A DNA stretch of 22,699 bases. Origin: Candidatus Pacearchaeota archaeon (GTDB lineage Archaea > Nanobdellota > Nanobdellia > Pacearchaeales > GW2011-AR1). Of the stretch, positions 6,941 to 14,108 are shown piece by piece. The DNA is taken from positions 1 to 22,699 of the forward strand of contig JAFCEV010000004.1 in the NCBI GenBank assembly GCA_017608985.1. Direction: 5' to 3'. Below the pieces are notes generated by a model. The model ran no database searches. It saw only the letters and a program-made list of their open reading frames with translations, and was not told the DNA's origin. Made by a program: the position numbers and the translations under genes. Each line of letters begins with the position of its first letter. Position 1 is the stretch's first letter.

Positions 6941-8320
6941 TTAGATTTTTTTAAATAAAATTTTAGATTTTTTAATTTTCTTTACACTGAACTGCCTTTT
7001 AATTTTCTCAGCAGATTCAGGAATAAAAGGAGAAAGCAACTCTGCAATCTTCAATATGCTTTCTTTAAGTTCAAATAGAGCTTTTTTATCTTTTGTCTCC
7101 CAGATTTTTTTGGACTGGACATATTCGTTGCAAATATCAATAAAAGCAAATATCTCATTCAGAGCTTTGTCAAATTTATAATTTTCAATTAATTTTTCAA
7201 TCTCTCTTAATTTTAATTTTTTAATCAAATTATTTTCACATTTCTCAACACCATTTTTCTCAATCAACCCTGAAACTCTTGAAACTAAATTCCCCAACTT
7301 ATTCGCAAGCTCGTTGTTGTGCCTTGCAATCAAAGACTTTTCAGAAAAATCTCCGTCTTCTCCAAAAGGAGTTTCTCTAAACAGAAAATATCTTACACTA
7401 TCAACACCTGCAATTGAAATCAATTCATCTACATTAATTACTCTTCCTCTGGATTTTGAAATTTTTTCTTTATTGAAAGTCCACCAACCATGCGCAAAAA
7501 TAGTTTTAGGTAATTCTAACCCTACAGAAAGCAGAATTGAATGCCATATAACTGTATGAAACCATAAAATATCTTTTCCAATTAAATGAATATCTGCAGG
7601 CCAAAAATCTTCTGCTCCTGAAATATAATTTATCAAAGCATCAAACCATACATAAGCAACATGTTTTTTGTCAAATGGTAATGGAATTCCCCATGAAAAA
7701 TTGGTTCTTGAAATACTCAAATCCTGTAACCCTTCCTTAACTCTATTAATAACTTCATTTCTTCTAAACTCTGGAAGAATAATTTCAGGATTTTCAGTAT
7801 ATAATTTAAGTAGTTTGTCTTTATACTTGCTCAATCTAAAAAAATAACTCGGCTCTTTTAATTTCTCAATTTTTGTTTTATGAATTGGGCAGCAACCATC
7901 TTCCAAATCCTTCTCAGTATAATAAGCCTCGCACTCTGTACAATAATACCCCTCATATTCTCCTAAATAAATGTCTCCTTTATCATAAATTTTCTGCAAT
8001 ATCTCCTGAACTTTTTTCTCATGATCTTTATCAGTTGTTCTAATAAATCTGTCATATTTTATATTCAATTTTTTCCAAGCAGATTTAAATTCCAGGACTA
8101 AAGTATCTACAAACTCCTTAGGTTTTTTCCCTTTTTTATTGGCAATATTTTCTATTTTCTTACCATGCTCATCTGTTCCTGTTAAAAATCTGACACTTTC
8201 TTTTTTTAATCTATGCCAGCGAGCCAAAGCATCAGCTATTATTGTGGTATAAGCATGCCCGATATGGGGCACATCATTCGGATAATATATAGGGGTCGTA
8301 ACATAAAATTTCTTTGTCAT
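6941..8320 (-). CDS. metG: Methionyl-tRNA synthetase, bacterial-like, without C-terminal tRNA-binding domain
   Basis: 459-residue class I synthetase charging tRNA-Met. It begins KKFYVTTPIYYPNDVPHIGHAYTT in form, with HIGH at 19-22. It has one zinc knuckle (CTEC at 127-130 with C143/C144), the GIPLPF..YVWFDALINY block at 211-232, and KISKS at 286-290. The overall pattern (TTPIYY, GTDEHG, a single knuckle) is that of bacterial Thermus-type MetRS rather than typical archaeal MetRS, which suggests acquisition from bacteria. The chain ends after the anticodon-binding helical domain; the usual OB extension is encoded separately at 6336-6677. A TATA-like box lies 26 bases upstream. Confidence 0.95.
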   Translation of the reverse strand: MTKKFYVTTPIYYPNDVPHIGHAYTTIIADALARWHRLKKESVRFLTGTDEHGKKIENIANKKGKKPKEFVDTLVLEFKSAWKKLNIKYDRFIRTTDKDHEKKVQEILQKIYDKGDIYLGEYEGYYCTECEAYYTEKDLEDGCCPIHKTKIEKLKEPSYFFRLSKYKDKLLKLYTENPEIILPEFRRNEVINRVKEGLQDLSISRTNFSWGIPLPFDKKHVAYVWFDALINYISGAEDFWPADIHLIGKDILWFHTVIWHSILLSVGLELPKTIFAHGWWTFNKEKISKSRGRVINVDELISIAGVDSVRYFLFRETPFGEDGDFSEKSLIARHNNELANKLGNLVSRVSGLIEKNGVEKCENNLIKKLKLREIEKLIENYKFDKALNEIFAFIDICNEYVQSKKIWETKDKKALFELKESILKIAELLSPFIPESAEKIKRQFSVKKIKKSKILFKKI

Positions 8321-8340
8321 AAATTGTCTAGAATAAGCAG

Positions 8341-8350
8341 ATATAAAAAG
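8341..8350 (-). promoter_or_regulatory. TATA-like box of the MetRS-chorismate mutase operon
   Basis: On the minus strand CTTTTTATAT is centred 26 bases before the MetRS ATG (8320), predicting a leaderless transcript. Confidence 0.55.
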
Positions 8351-8355
8351 TTAAC

Positions 8356-8865
8356 TTATTCGGGAAGAAGAAGAGTATATAATCCTTCTGGTTTTTTCTT
8401 AGTTTTTTTCAATTCTTTATTTATCTCATTCAAAAGATCGTAAAATTTCTTTGCTTTTTCGTCACTAATTCCTTCTATAGTTTCTTTTATAACTTCTATA
8501 TAAATTCCTTCATCCAACTCTTTACCTTTTTTTAATCCAAATTCTAAATAAGCTCTTCTAACTTCTCTATGCTTTTTAATCATTTCTGCTAAGATTTTCC
8601 CATATTTAGGATATTTATTATTAAATTCTTCAATTCCTAAAGAGATTTTTCTCGCCATACTAACAGCTTTATCATCCCAAGTTAGTTTAGCCACCAAGTC
8701 AGATGTTTCTGGAATTGACTGTTTTGCTTTAAATCTCTCATAAGCACTCTTTGCTATCTTCTCATATTTCCTTTTGGCCCTATCACTAATAGTTCCAGTA
8801 ATACTTGTTATTAATTTATAGGCTATCAATTTCTCCACATTTTTCTCTATTTCTCGCTTTGCCAT
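8356..8865 (-). CDS. Uncharacterised helical protein
   Basis: 169 residues, rich in Lys and Glu, without cysteine pairs, signal peptide or membrane segment; helices appear to run through the whole chain. It starts MAKREIEKNVEKL and ends PEGLYTLLLPE. I do not recognise it. It is divergent from the MFS gene and upstream of MetRS, with the MetRS promoter lying between. A box CATTTATAAG on the minus strand about 27 bases before the ATG supports the start. Its length and codon use match its neighbours, so it looks like a real gene. Confidence 0.7.
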   Translation of the reverse strand: MAKREIEKNVEKLIAYKLITSITGTISDRAKRKYEKIAKSAYERFKAKQSIPETSDLVAKLTWDDKAVSMARKISLGIEEFNNKYPKYGKILAEMIKKHREVRRAYLEFGLKKGKELDEGIYIEVIKETIEGISDEKAKKFYDLLNEINKELKKTKKKPEGLYTLLLPE

Positions 8866-8887
8866 AACTTTTAAAATAATAAATCCT

Positions 8888-8897
8888 CTTATAAATG
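8888..8897 (-). promoter_or_regulatory. TATA-like box of the gene at 8865-8356
   Basis: CATTTATAAG on the minus strand is centred about 27 bases before the ATG at 8865. A second box on the plus strand (ACTTTTAAAATA, 8868-8879) probably serves the divergent MFS gene. Confidence 0.45.
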
Positions 8898-8911
8898 TTA
8901 TTGTGGTAAAG

Positions 8912-10282
8912 ATGATTAAAGAAAGAGGTATAAAAAAACTAAAACATCAGGCAAGAAGACTCAGCATCAGAGAAGGAATTTTTTCTTCTGCAAAAATATC
9001 GTTTGGAGACAGATTTATCCATCCTTTTGCAATAGCAATAAACACAAGCAATCCCTTAGTTGCTTTACTAACCTCAATTTCAGGTTTACTAGGACCTTTA
9101 AGCCAATTATTTAGCTCTCAATGGTTTGAAAGATATCCTAGAAAAAAAATTGTCCTGCTTTCTGTATTTATAGAATCTTTAGCATGGCTACCATTTATTA
9201 CAATAGCTATTTTATTCTCATTGGGAATTTTAACAAACATTCTTCCGGTTTTACTTCTTTTCTCTTTTTCAATTTACATAATAATGGCTAATGCTTCACA
9301 TCCTCACTGGTTTTCTTGGATAGGTGATTTAGTAGACGAAGAATATAGGGGACGTTGGTTTTCAAAAAGAAATCTGCTAAATGGTGTGTTTTCTGTGGTT
9401 TTAGCAATTCTTGCTTCTATTTTTCTTGATTATTTTAAGAGAATTAATTTAGCTATGATAGGGTTTGCAATTTTGTTCTCTTTAGCCTTAATATCCAGAT
9501 TAATATCCTGGTTTATCCTTAAGAAACAATATGAACCAAAATTAAGTTTTAAAAAGGAAAATTACTTCTCCTTCTGGGAATTTTTAAAAAAAGCCCCAAA
9601 AAATAATTTTGGAAGGTTCACAATATTCAGGGCTTTATTTGCTTTTGCAGGAGCTATTTCTGGTGCAGTATGGGCAATATATTTGCTGAGATATTTGGGG
9701 TTCAGTTATTCAGTATACATGATAATATTAATTTCAGAAGTTATTTTCTCATTGTTACTTATAGGTTTATGGGGAAATTTCGCTGATAAATACGGAAATT
9801 ATAAATTGTTAATAGTAACTACTATCTTTCTTCCAATAGTGCCAATATTATGGATATTACACCCGTCCCCAATATACATGATATTTGTTCCTGCATTAAT
9901 TGGAGGGCTCGCCTGGGGAGGATTTGCATTAGCTATAGGGAATTTTATATATGACAATGTAGGAAAACAAAAAAGAAGTCTAGCAGTTTCTTATTATAAT
10001 ATGTTATGGGGGATTGGAGTTTGTGCAGGTGCAAGTGTAGCAGCTCTTTTAATAAAATATCTTCCAAGTTTCATTTTTGAACCAATAATCTTAATGTTCT
10101 TAATTGCAGCAATAGCAAGAATGATAATTGTTGCTTGGTGGATTCCAAAAATAAAAGAGGTAAGAAAGACAGAAAAATTAACTTTAAAAAAACTTAAAAA
10201 AACATTAATCAAAGATATAAAACCAACTCTGATGGAAGAAGCGCATCAGATAATTTCCTTAGGCCATTACTTAAAAAAATAA
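8912..10282 (+). CDS. Major facilitator superfamily permease
   Basis: About 456 residues with some eleven to twelve hydrophobic segments in two halves and a hydrophilic link near the middle (around residues 210-230, KKENYFSFWEFLKKAPKNN). The loop WFERYPRKK after the second segment resembles the MFS A-motif loop with its Arg/Lys cluster, and GNFADKYGNYK in the second half is the repeated A-motif. The chain has a basic cytoplasmic start (MIKERGIKKLKHQARRL) and a basic tail. The substrate cannot be told from sequence; a drug or sugar exporter is possible. The start could also be GTG at 8903. It is transcribed away from the helical gene at 8356-8865. Confidence 0.85.
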   Translation: MIKERGIKKLKHQARRLSIREGIFSSAKISFGDRFIHPFAIAINTSNPLVALLTSISGLLGPLSQLFSSQWFERYPRKKIVLLSVFIESLAWLPFITIAILFSLGILTNILPVLLLFSFSIYIIMANASHPHWFSWIGDLVDEEYRGRWFSKRNLLNGVFSVVLAILASIFLDYFKRINLAMIGFAILFSLALISRLISWFILKKQYEPKLSFKKENYFSFWEFLKKAPKNNFGRFTIFRALFAFAGAISGAVWAIYLLRYLGFSYSVYMIILISEVIFSLLLIGLWGNFADKYGNYKLLIVTTIFLPIVPILWILHPSPIYMIFVPALIGGLAWGGFALAIGNFIYDNVGKQKRSLAVSYYNMLWGIGVCAGASVAALLIKYLPSFIFEPIILMFLIAAIARMIIVAWWIPKIKEVRKTEKLTLKKLKKTLIKDIKPTLMEEAHQIISLGHYLKK

Positions 10283-10286
10283 CAAA

Positions 10287-10296
10287 CTATTTAAAG
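10287..10296 (+). promoter_or_regulatory. TATA-like box of the zinc-ribbon/Hsp20-like gene
   Basis: CTATTTAAAG is centred 26 bases before the ATG at 10318, again the leaderless arrangement. Confidence 0.5.
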
Positions 10297-10317
10297 AAAA
10301 CAAGATTTTAATCATCT

Positions 10318-10941
10318 ATGATAAGAAGAAAATGTAAAAAATGCGGAAGAAAAATAAATAGCAAATATAGATTTTGTCCTTTTTGTGGAAATCCACTTTA
10401 TAAAGAAGAGGATTGGGGAATGCTTGGAAGAGACGATTTTGAAGAAAGGGGTTCTTTTTTTGAAGGGTTTACAGGAAATATGTTTAACAAAATGTTGGGA
10501 AGTGCCATGAAAATGCTGGAAAGAGAAATGAAAAGAGAAATGTCAAGGACAAATGCTCAACCAAGAACAAATGTAAGATTGATGATTAACGGAAAAGAGA
10601 TAGATTTAAATAAAGTAGAAAACCGAAAAAAAACAGCAGAAAAAAAGAAGGGATTTCAGAATAATTTTTCAAAAGAATGTTCTAAAAAATTCTCCAAACT
10701 TACAAAAAAAGAACCGAACACAAATGTCAGAAGACTCTCAGACAAAGTAATATATGAAATCAATATGCCTGGAGTAAAATCTTTAAAAGATGTCTCTATA
10801 ATAAAACTGGAAAACAGCATTGAAATAAAAGCTGTTTCAAAAGATAAAGCTTATTTTAAATTGATTCCTATAAACTTGCCTATAATTGATTATGATTTAT
10901 CAAAAGGAACTTTAATTCTTGAATTTGAGGCAAAGAATTAA
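10318..10941 (+). CDS. Zinc-ribbon protein with C-terminal Hsp20/p23-like domain
   Basis: 207 residues. The N-terminus is a compact zinc ribbon (C6-x2-C9 and C20-x2-C23, in CKKCGRK and CPFCGNP). A Met/Glu-rich segment (about 45-80, MFNKMLGSAMKMLEREMKRE) and a basic linker follow. The last 75 residues (VIYEINMPGVKSLKDVSI, then SIEIKAVSKDKAYF and GTLILEFEAK) match the alpha-crystallin/CS beta-sandwich: the MPGV turn is typical of Hsp20. The combination suggests a chaperone-like protein tethered to a partner by its ribbon. The exact role is unknown. Confidence 0.78.
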   Translation: MIRRKCKKCGRKINSKYRFCPFCGNPLYKEEDWGMLGRDDFEERGSFFEGFTGNMFNKMLGSAMKMLEREMKREMSRTNAQPRTNVRLMINGKEIDLNKVENRKKTAEKKKGFQNNFSKECSKKFSKLTKKEPNTNVRRLSDKVIYEINMPGVKSLKDVSIIKLENSIEIKAVSKDKAYFKLIPINLPIIDYDLSKGTLILEFEAKN

Positions 10942-10967
10942 AATACAAAATATCTAACTTCACAAAA

Positions 10968-10978
10968 CTTATAAATAG
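10968..10978 (+). promoter_or_regulatory. TATA-like box of tRNA-Ile
   Basis: CTTATAAATAG is centred 28 bases before the tRNA 5' end at 11001. Confidence 0.55.
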
Positions 10979-11000
10979 TTTAATTTTCTAAATTTAGAAT

Positions 11001-11093
11001 GAGGCTGTAGCTCAGCCTGGTTAGAGCACTACTCTGATATAAAATCTGATTTCAGAGAGGTAGGGGTCCTCGGTTCAAATCCGAGCAGCCTCA
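11001..11093 (+). tRNA. tRNA-Ile (GAT), intron-containing
   Basis: Full cloverleaf: acceptor GAGGCTG/CAGCCTC (11001-11007 with 11086-11092), D stem GCTC/GAGC, anticodon stem CTACT/GGTAG (11029-11033 with 11059-11063), variable loop GGGTC, T arm CTCGG-TTCAAAT-CCGAG, discriminator A. CCA is not encoded. Removing an 18-base intron after position 37 leaves the loop CTGATAA with anticodon GAT. Confidence 0.93.
11040..11057 (+). other. tRNA-Ile intron at position 37/38
   Basis: An 18-base intron. Exon bases CTGA (11034-11037) pair with intron TCAG (11052-11055), leaving 3-base bulges TAT and AGA on either side: the bulge-helix-bulge shape cut by archaeal splicing endonuclease between 11039/11040 and 11057/11058. 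The outer intron helix is weak. Confidence 0.88.
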
Positions 11094-11179
11094 TTTTAAT
11101 AAGGATTTGAACTTTAGTTTAGTCTATTTTCACAAGAAAATGGGCTAGTCCCGAATATCTCAAAGAGACGTTCGGAGAC

Positions 11180-11200
11180 CAAATCCGAGCAGCCTCATTT
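11180..11200 (+). repeat. Second copy of the tRNA-Ile 3' end (21 bp)
   Basis: Identical over 21 bases to 11076-11096 (T-loop end, T-stem 3' strand, acceptor 3' strand and first trailer bases). Upstream TTCGG (11171-11175) can still pair with its CCGAG, so a T-arm-like hairpin with a 9-base loop is retained. Confidence 0.85.
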
Positions 11201-11323
11201 AATATTGAACAAGTGAAATACCATACAGGTTTGAGAGATGCAGTAAGATGTTTTTTCAAATCCCGAGTGACTCCAGGGTAGAGAGTAAAATCAGAAATAA
11301 ATAACTCGTGTGGGTTGCGAATT

Positions 11324-11338
11324 AGCAGCCTCATTTTA
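11324..11338 (+). repeat. Third, shorter copy of the tRNA-Ile 3' end (15 bp)
   Basis: AGCAGCCTCATTTTA is identical to 11084-11098. Only the acceptor 3' strand, discriminator and trailer are kept. Confidence 0.75.
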
Positions 11339-11357
11339 TTATTTTTATTAACCCTAA

Positions 11358-11368
11358 CTTTTAAAAAC
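11358..11368 (+). promoter_or_regulatory. TATA-like box for the leader ORF and L15e
   Basis: CTTTTAAAAAC is centred 26 bases before the ATG at 11389 and about 85 before the L15e ATG. By the spacing seen elsewhere here, transcription should begin at the small upstream frame, not at L15e. Confidence 0.55.
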
Positions 11369-11388
11369 AAGTTTTCTGTAAATATTTC

Positions 11389-11451
11389 ATGACAAAACAA
11401 AAAATCTTTCAGATTTTTAGCTCATTCGCTAAACAGGAAATTATCAAATGA
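11389..11451 (+). CDS. 20-residue leader ORF overlapping the L15e start
   Basis: A short frame MTKQKIFQIF...KQEIIK ends in TGA that overlaps the L15e ATG as ATGA (11448-11451). Its ATG sits 26 bases after a strong TATA-like box, the position at which leaderless genes in this window start. It could be a translated leader that delivers ribosomes to L15e by termination-reinitiation, or controls it. I know of no homologous peptide; a chance ORF is possible, but the exact promoter spacing and the ATGA overlap together argue against it. Confidence 0.5.
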   Translation: MTKQKIFQIFSSFAKQEIIK

Positions 11452-12017
11452 AAGGAATGTATCATCAATTAAGAAAAGCATGGAAAAAACCAGACAAAAA
11501 AACACTTCAGCAAAGAATGATAAAATGGAGAAAATCAGGAGTTTTCACAAAAGTCGATAAACCTTTAAGATTAGACAGAGCAAGGGCATTGGGTTATAAG
11601 GCAAAAAAAGGTTTCTGTATAATCAGAATAAGAATAAAAAGAGGAGGACACAAACGTCCACGTCCGAACAAAGGAAGAAGAAGCAAGAGATTACATGCTA
11701 GAAAAACACTTAAGATGAATTACAAATGGATAGCAGAACAGAGAGTCGCAAGAAAATACAAAAACCTCGAAGTACTGAATTCATATCAAATTGGAAAAGA
11801 CGGAGTAAATTATTTTTACGAAGTAATTTGTGTAGACCCTAGCAAGCCAGAAATTAAAAATGACAAAACTATGAAATGGATTACAAAAGGCTCAAATAAA
11901 AAAAGAGCTTTGAGAGGACTGACATCTGCTGCTAAAAAATCGCGGGGGCTGAGAAGCAAACATCCAACCTCAAAAACCCGTCCTTCTGTAAGGGCCGGTA
12001 AGAGAAGAGGGAAATAA
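11448..12017 (+). CDS. rpl15e: Large subunit ribosomal protein L15e
   Basis: 189 residues, strongly basic: MKGMYHQLRKAWKKP, then ARALGYKAKKGFCIIRIRIKRGG, the conserved GGHKRPRPNKGRRSKR run near 66-81, the YKNLEVLNSY region near 103-112, and a basic LRSKHPTSKTRPSVRAGKR tail. These are L15e hallmarks. The protein binds 23S rRNA in the large subunit. ATG at 11448 is used here because the N-terminus matches the family from about residue 3; a second ATG at 11457 would also do. It is preceded by an overlapping 20-codon frame. AGGA at 11435-11438 is a weak possible ribosome binding site. Confidence 0.96.
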   Translation: MKGMYHQLRKAWKKPDKKTLQQRMIKWRKSGVFTKVDKPLRLDRARALGYKAKKGFCIIRIRIKRGGHKRPRPNKGRRSKRLHARKTLKMNYKWIAEQRVARKYKNLEVLNSYQIGKDGVNYFYEVICVDPSKPEIKNDKTMKWITKGSNKKRALRGLTSAAKKSRGLRSKHPTSKTRPSVRAGKRRGK

Positions 12018-12030
12018 TTCCTAACAAAAC

Positions 12031-12040
12031 CTATAAAAAC
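12031..12040 (+). promoter_or_regulatory. TATA-like box of the ferritin-like gene
   Basis: CTATAAAAAC is centred about 26 bases before the ATG at 12061. Confidence 0.5.
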
Positions 12041-12060
12041 CCTCTCAACTCTTTTTTATA

Positions 12061-12342
12061 ATGCTATCAAAATCCCCAATTGATTTAAGCAAAGTTCCAA
12101 AAAAAGATGTTGACAAAGAGATTCTTCGTCTAGGAATGATTGCAGAACTCGATGCAGTAAGCCTTTATGAACAGTTAGCAGCAAAAACAAAAAATAAGAA
12201 AATTAAAACAATTCTTCTTGATATCGCAAAAGAAGAGAAAACTCACGTAGGAGAATTTCAGGCTCTCCTTTTAGAATTAGACAAAGAGCAGGTTGAAGAA
12301 TTTGAAAAAGGAAAAAAAGAAGTTGAAGAACTGACAGAATAA
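12061..12342 (+). CDS. EncFtn-like (encapsulated ferritin family) protein
   Basis: 93 residues, two helices. The segment ILRLGMIAELDAVSLYEQLA and then AKEEKTHVGEFQALLLELD matches the EncFtn family and the ferritin-like domain fused to encapsulin in Pyrococcus. By the R. rubrum EncFtn pattern, ferroxidase ligands are all present: Glu29, Glu59 and His62 (spacing 30 and 3), plus Tyr36. Such proteins form ring-shaped decamers with metal sites at dimer interfaces and normally load iron inside an encapsulin shell. No encapsulin gene and no obvious C-terminal cargo peptide (the chain ends KEVEELTE) is seen here, so it may act without a shell. It has its own promoter. Confidence 0.82.
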   Translation: MLSKSPIDLSKVPKKDVDKEILRLGMIAELDAVSLYEQLAAKTKNKKIKTILLDIAKEEKTHVGEFQALLLELDKEQVEEFEKGKKEVEELTE

Positions 12343-12350
12343 AACCCAAC

Positions 12351-12360
12351 TCTTAAAAAC
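12351..12360 (+). promoter_or_regulatory. TATA-like box of the DNA ligase gene
   Basis: TCTTAAAAAC is centred about 25 bases before the ligase ATG at 12381. Confidence 0.5.
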
Positions 12361-12380
12361 ATATTCTGCTTAATATTTTT

Positions 12381-14078
12381 ATGAAATATTCAAAACTTGC
12401 GGAATTTTATGAAGAAGTATCTAGCACAACAAAACGTCTTGAAAAAATAGATATTGTATCAAAGTTCTTAAAACACCTTGATAATAAAGAAGTAATGTAT
12501 CTGCTTTTAGGAGACATTTATCCTGAATATGATGAAAGAAGAATCGGAATAAGCAATCAACTTGCAATTAAGGCAATTTCAAAAGCAACAGGAACAGACT
12601 CTAAAAAAGTAGTGCAGGAATGGAAAGCAATAGGAGATATTGGAAAAGTTGCTGAGAAATTCACACTCCATAAAAGACAATCAACATTACACAGCCATAT
12701 TTTAACAACTGAAAAAGTTCTGGAAAATTTAAGAAAACTTCCTGAATTAGAAGGAAAAGGAACAGTCGGAAAAAAACTCTCCTTAATTACAGAGCTTTTA
12801 ACATCTGCTACACCAATTGAAGCATTGTATCTTGTAAGAACACTAATAGGAGATTTAAGAATAGGAATTCAGGAATCAACTATTAAATATGGAATTCTTA
12901 AGGCATTTTTCAAAAACAACAAAGATTATGAATACAAAATCCAGCAGGCAATAGACAATACAAATGATTTAGCAATTGTTTTTGAAATTGCAAAAAAGGG
13001 AAAAATCAGAGATTTAGAAAAAGTTCAGCTTGAAATAGGAAAACCAATAAAAGTCATGCTTGCACAAAAAGTTGTAAAAATTGAGGATGGCTTCAAAGCA
13101 TTAGGAACTCCCTGTGCAATAGAATATAAATATGATGGATTTAGGCTCATAATTCATAAACAAAGAAACAAAGTAATTCTATTCACAAGAAGATTAGAAA
13201 ATGTAACAAAACAATTTCCAGAAGTCGTTGAATATGTTTTAAAATATGTAAAAGGAGATTCATTTATCCTTGACTCAGAAGCAATTGGTTATCATAAAAA
13301 AACAAAAGAATATACAGAATTCCAATCAATCAGCCAGAGAATCAGAAGAAAATATGACATAGAAAAACTGCAAAAAGATCTGCCAGTAGAGATTAATGTC
13401 TTTGATATATTATATTACAACGGAAAATCTCAGTTAGAAGAGCCATTCAAAAAAAGAACAGCACTAATAAAAAAAATAATCAGAAACCATCCATATAAGA
13501 TAATTCACGCAAAACAAATAATTACAGGAAATATAAAAAAAGCAAAAGAGTTTTATAAAAAAGCTTTAAAAGACAACCAAGAAGGTATAATGATGAAAAA
13601 TCTGAATGCCACTTATAAACCAGGAAGAAGAGTTGGAAATATGCTGAAAATAAAACCAGAAGAAAGAGATTTGGATTTAGTAATAACAGGTGCAGAATAT
13701 GGAACAGGAAAACGTTCTGGTTGGATGTCCAGTTTCATACTTTCCTGCAGAAAAGGAAATAAATATCTTGAAGTCGGAAAAGTAGGAACAGGAATAAAAG
13801 AAAAGTCTGAGCAGGGAGTTTCATTTGAAGAACTGACTAAAAAATTAAAACCTCTGATAATAAAAGAAGAAGGGAAAAAAGTCTGGTTTAAGCCAAAAAT
13901 AATTGTTTCTGTAACATATCAGGAAATCCAAAAATCTCCTAATTATAATTCTGGCTGGGCTCTAAGATTTCCAAGATTTACAGCGCTCAGAATAGACAAG
14001 CCTCTTTCAGAAATAACAACTCTAGAAGAGATTGAAATAGATTTCAAACATCAAAAGAAGAATTACAGATATGGATAA
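12381..14078 (+). CDS. lig: ATP-dependent DNA ligase
   Basis: 565 residues, the usual size of archaeal/eukaryotic type I ligase. It seals nicks during replication and repair. The order is an N-terminal DNA-binding helical domain (about 1-215), a nucleotidyltransferase domain with motif I EYKYDG at 248-253 (Lys250 takes the AMP), motif III (LDSEAIGY), motif IV (EGIMMKN) and motif V (MLKIKPE), then the OB domain with GWALRFPRF near the end. No PIP-box-like extension is evident at the C-terminus. It lies in a run of replication and transcription genes (TBP, MCM, RPA-like). Confidence 0.97.
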   Translation: MKYSKLAEFYEEVSSTTKRLEKIDIVSKFLKHLDNKEVMYLLLGDIYPEYDERRIGISNQLAIKAISKATGTDSKKVVQEWKAIGDIGKVAEKFTLHKRQSTLHSHILTTEKVLENLRKLPELEGKGTVGKKLSLITELLTSATPIEALYLVRTLIGDLRIGIQESTIKYGILKAFFKNNKDYEYKIQQAIDNTNDLAIVFEIAKKGKIRDLEKVQLEIGKPIKVMLAQKVVKIEDGFKALGTPCAIEYKYDGFRLIIHKQRNKVILFTRRLENVTKQFPEVVEYVLKYVKGDSFILDSEAIGYHKKTKEYTEFQSISQRIRRKYDIEKLQKDLPVEINVFDILYYNGKSQLEEPFKKRTALIKKIIRNHPYKIIHAKQIITGNIKKAKEFYKKALKDNQEGIMMKNLNATYKPGRRVGNMLKIKPEERDLDLVITGAEYGTGKRSGWMSSFILSCRKGNKYLEVGKVGTGIKEKSEQGVSFEELTKKLKPLIIKEEGKKVWFKPKIIVSVTYQEIQKSPNYNSGWALRFPRFTALRIDKPLSEITTLEEIEIDFKHQKKNYRYG

Positions 14079-14080
14079 AA

Positions 14081-14090
14081 CTATAAATAT
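14081..14090 (+). promoter_or_regulatory. TATA-like box of the membrane/AlbA_2 gene
   Basis: CTATAAATAT is centred about 24 bases before the ATG at 14109. Confidence 0.45.
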
Positions 14091-14108
14091 CTTTATGCTT
14101 AAAAAATC

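Larger units (their letters stand above)
11094..11357 (+). other. Non-coding stretch with partial copies of the tRNA-Ile 3' end
   Basis: No convincing protein frame on either strand; a 93-codon minus-strand frame here has no recognisable content. The stretch contains two further copies of the tRNA-Ile 3' end and several small hairpins (GGG..CCC near 11145, TCTC..GAGA near 11157-11167, TTCGG..CCGAG 11171-11189). It may be remnant integrated DNA or a degenerate tRNA-derived RNA. Confidence 0.5.

Noticed and set aside
11001..11093. Split tRNA half reading of tRNA-Ile
   Set aside because: The gene is complete and contiguous with a normal short intron, so no half-gene is needed.
11119..11400. 93-codon minus-strand frame over the tRNA-Ile downstream region
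   Set aside because: No recognisable motif, it runs antisense across the tRNA-derived repeats and the L15e leader promoter, and its amino acid pattern looks random.
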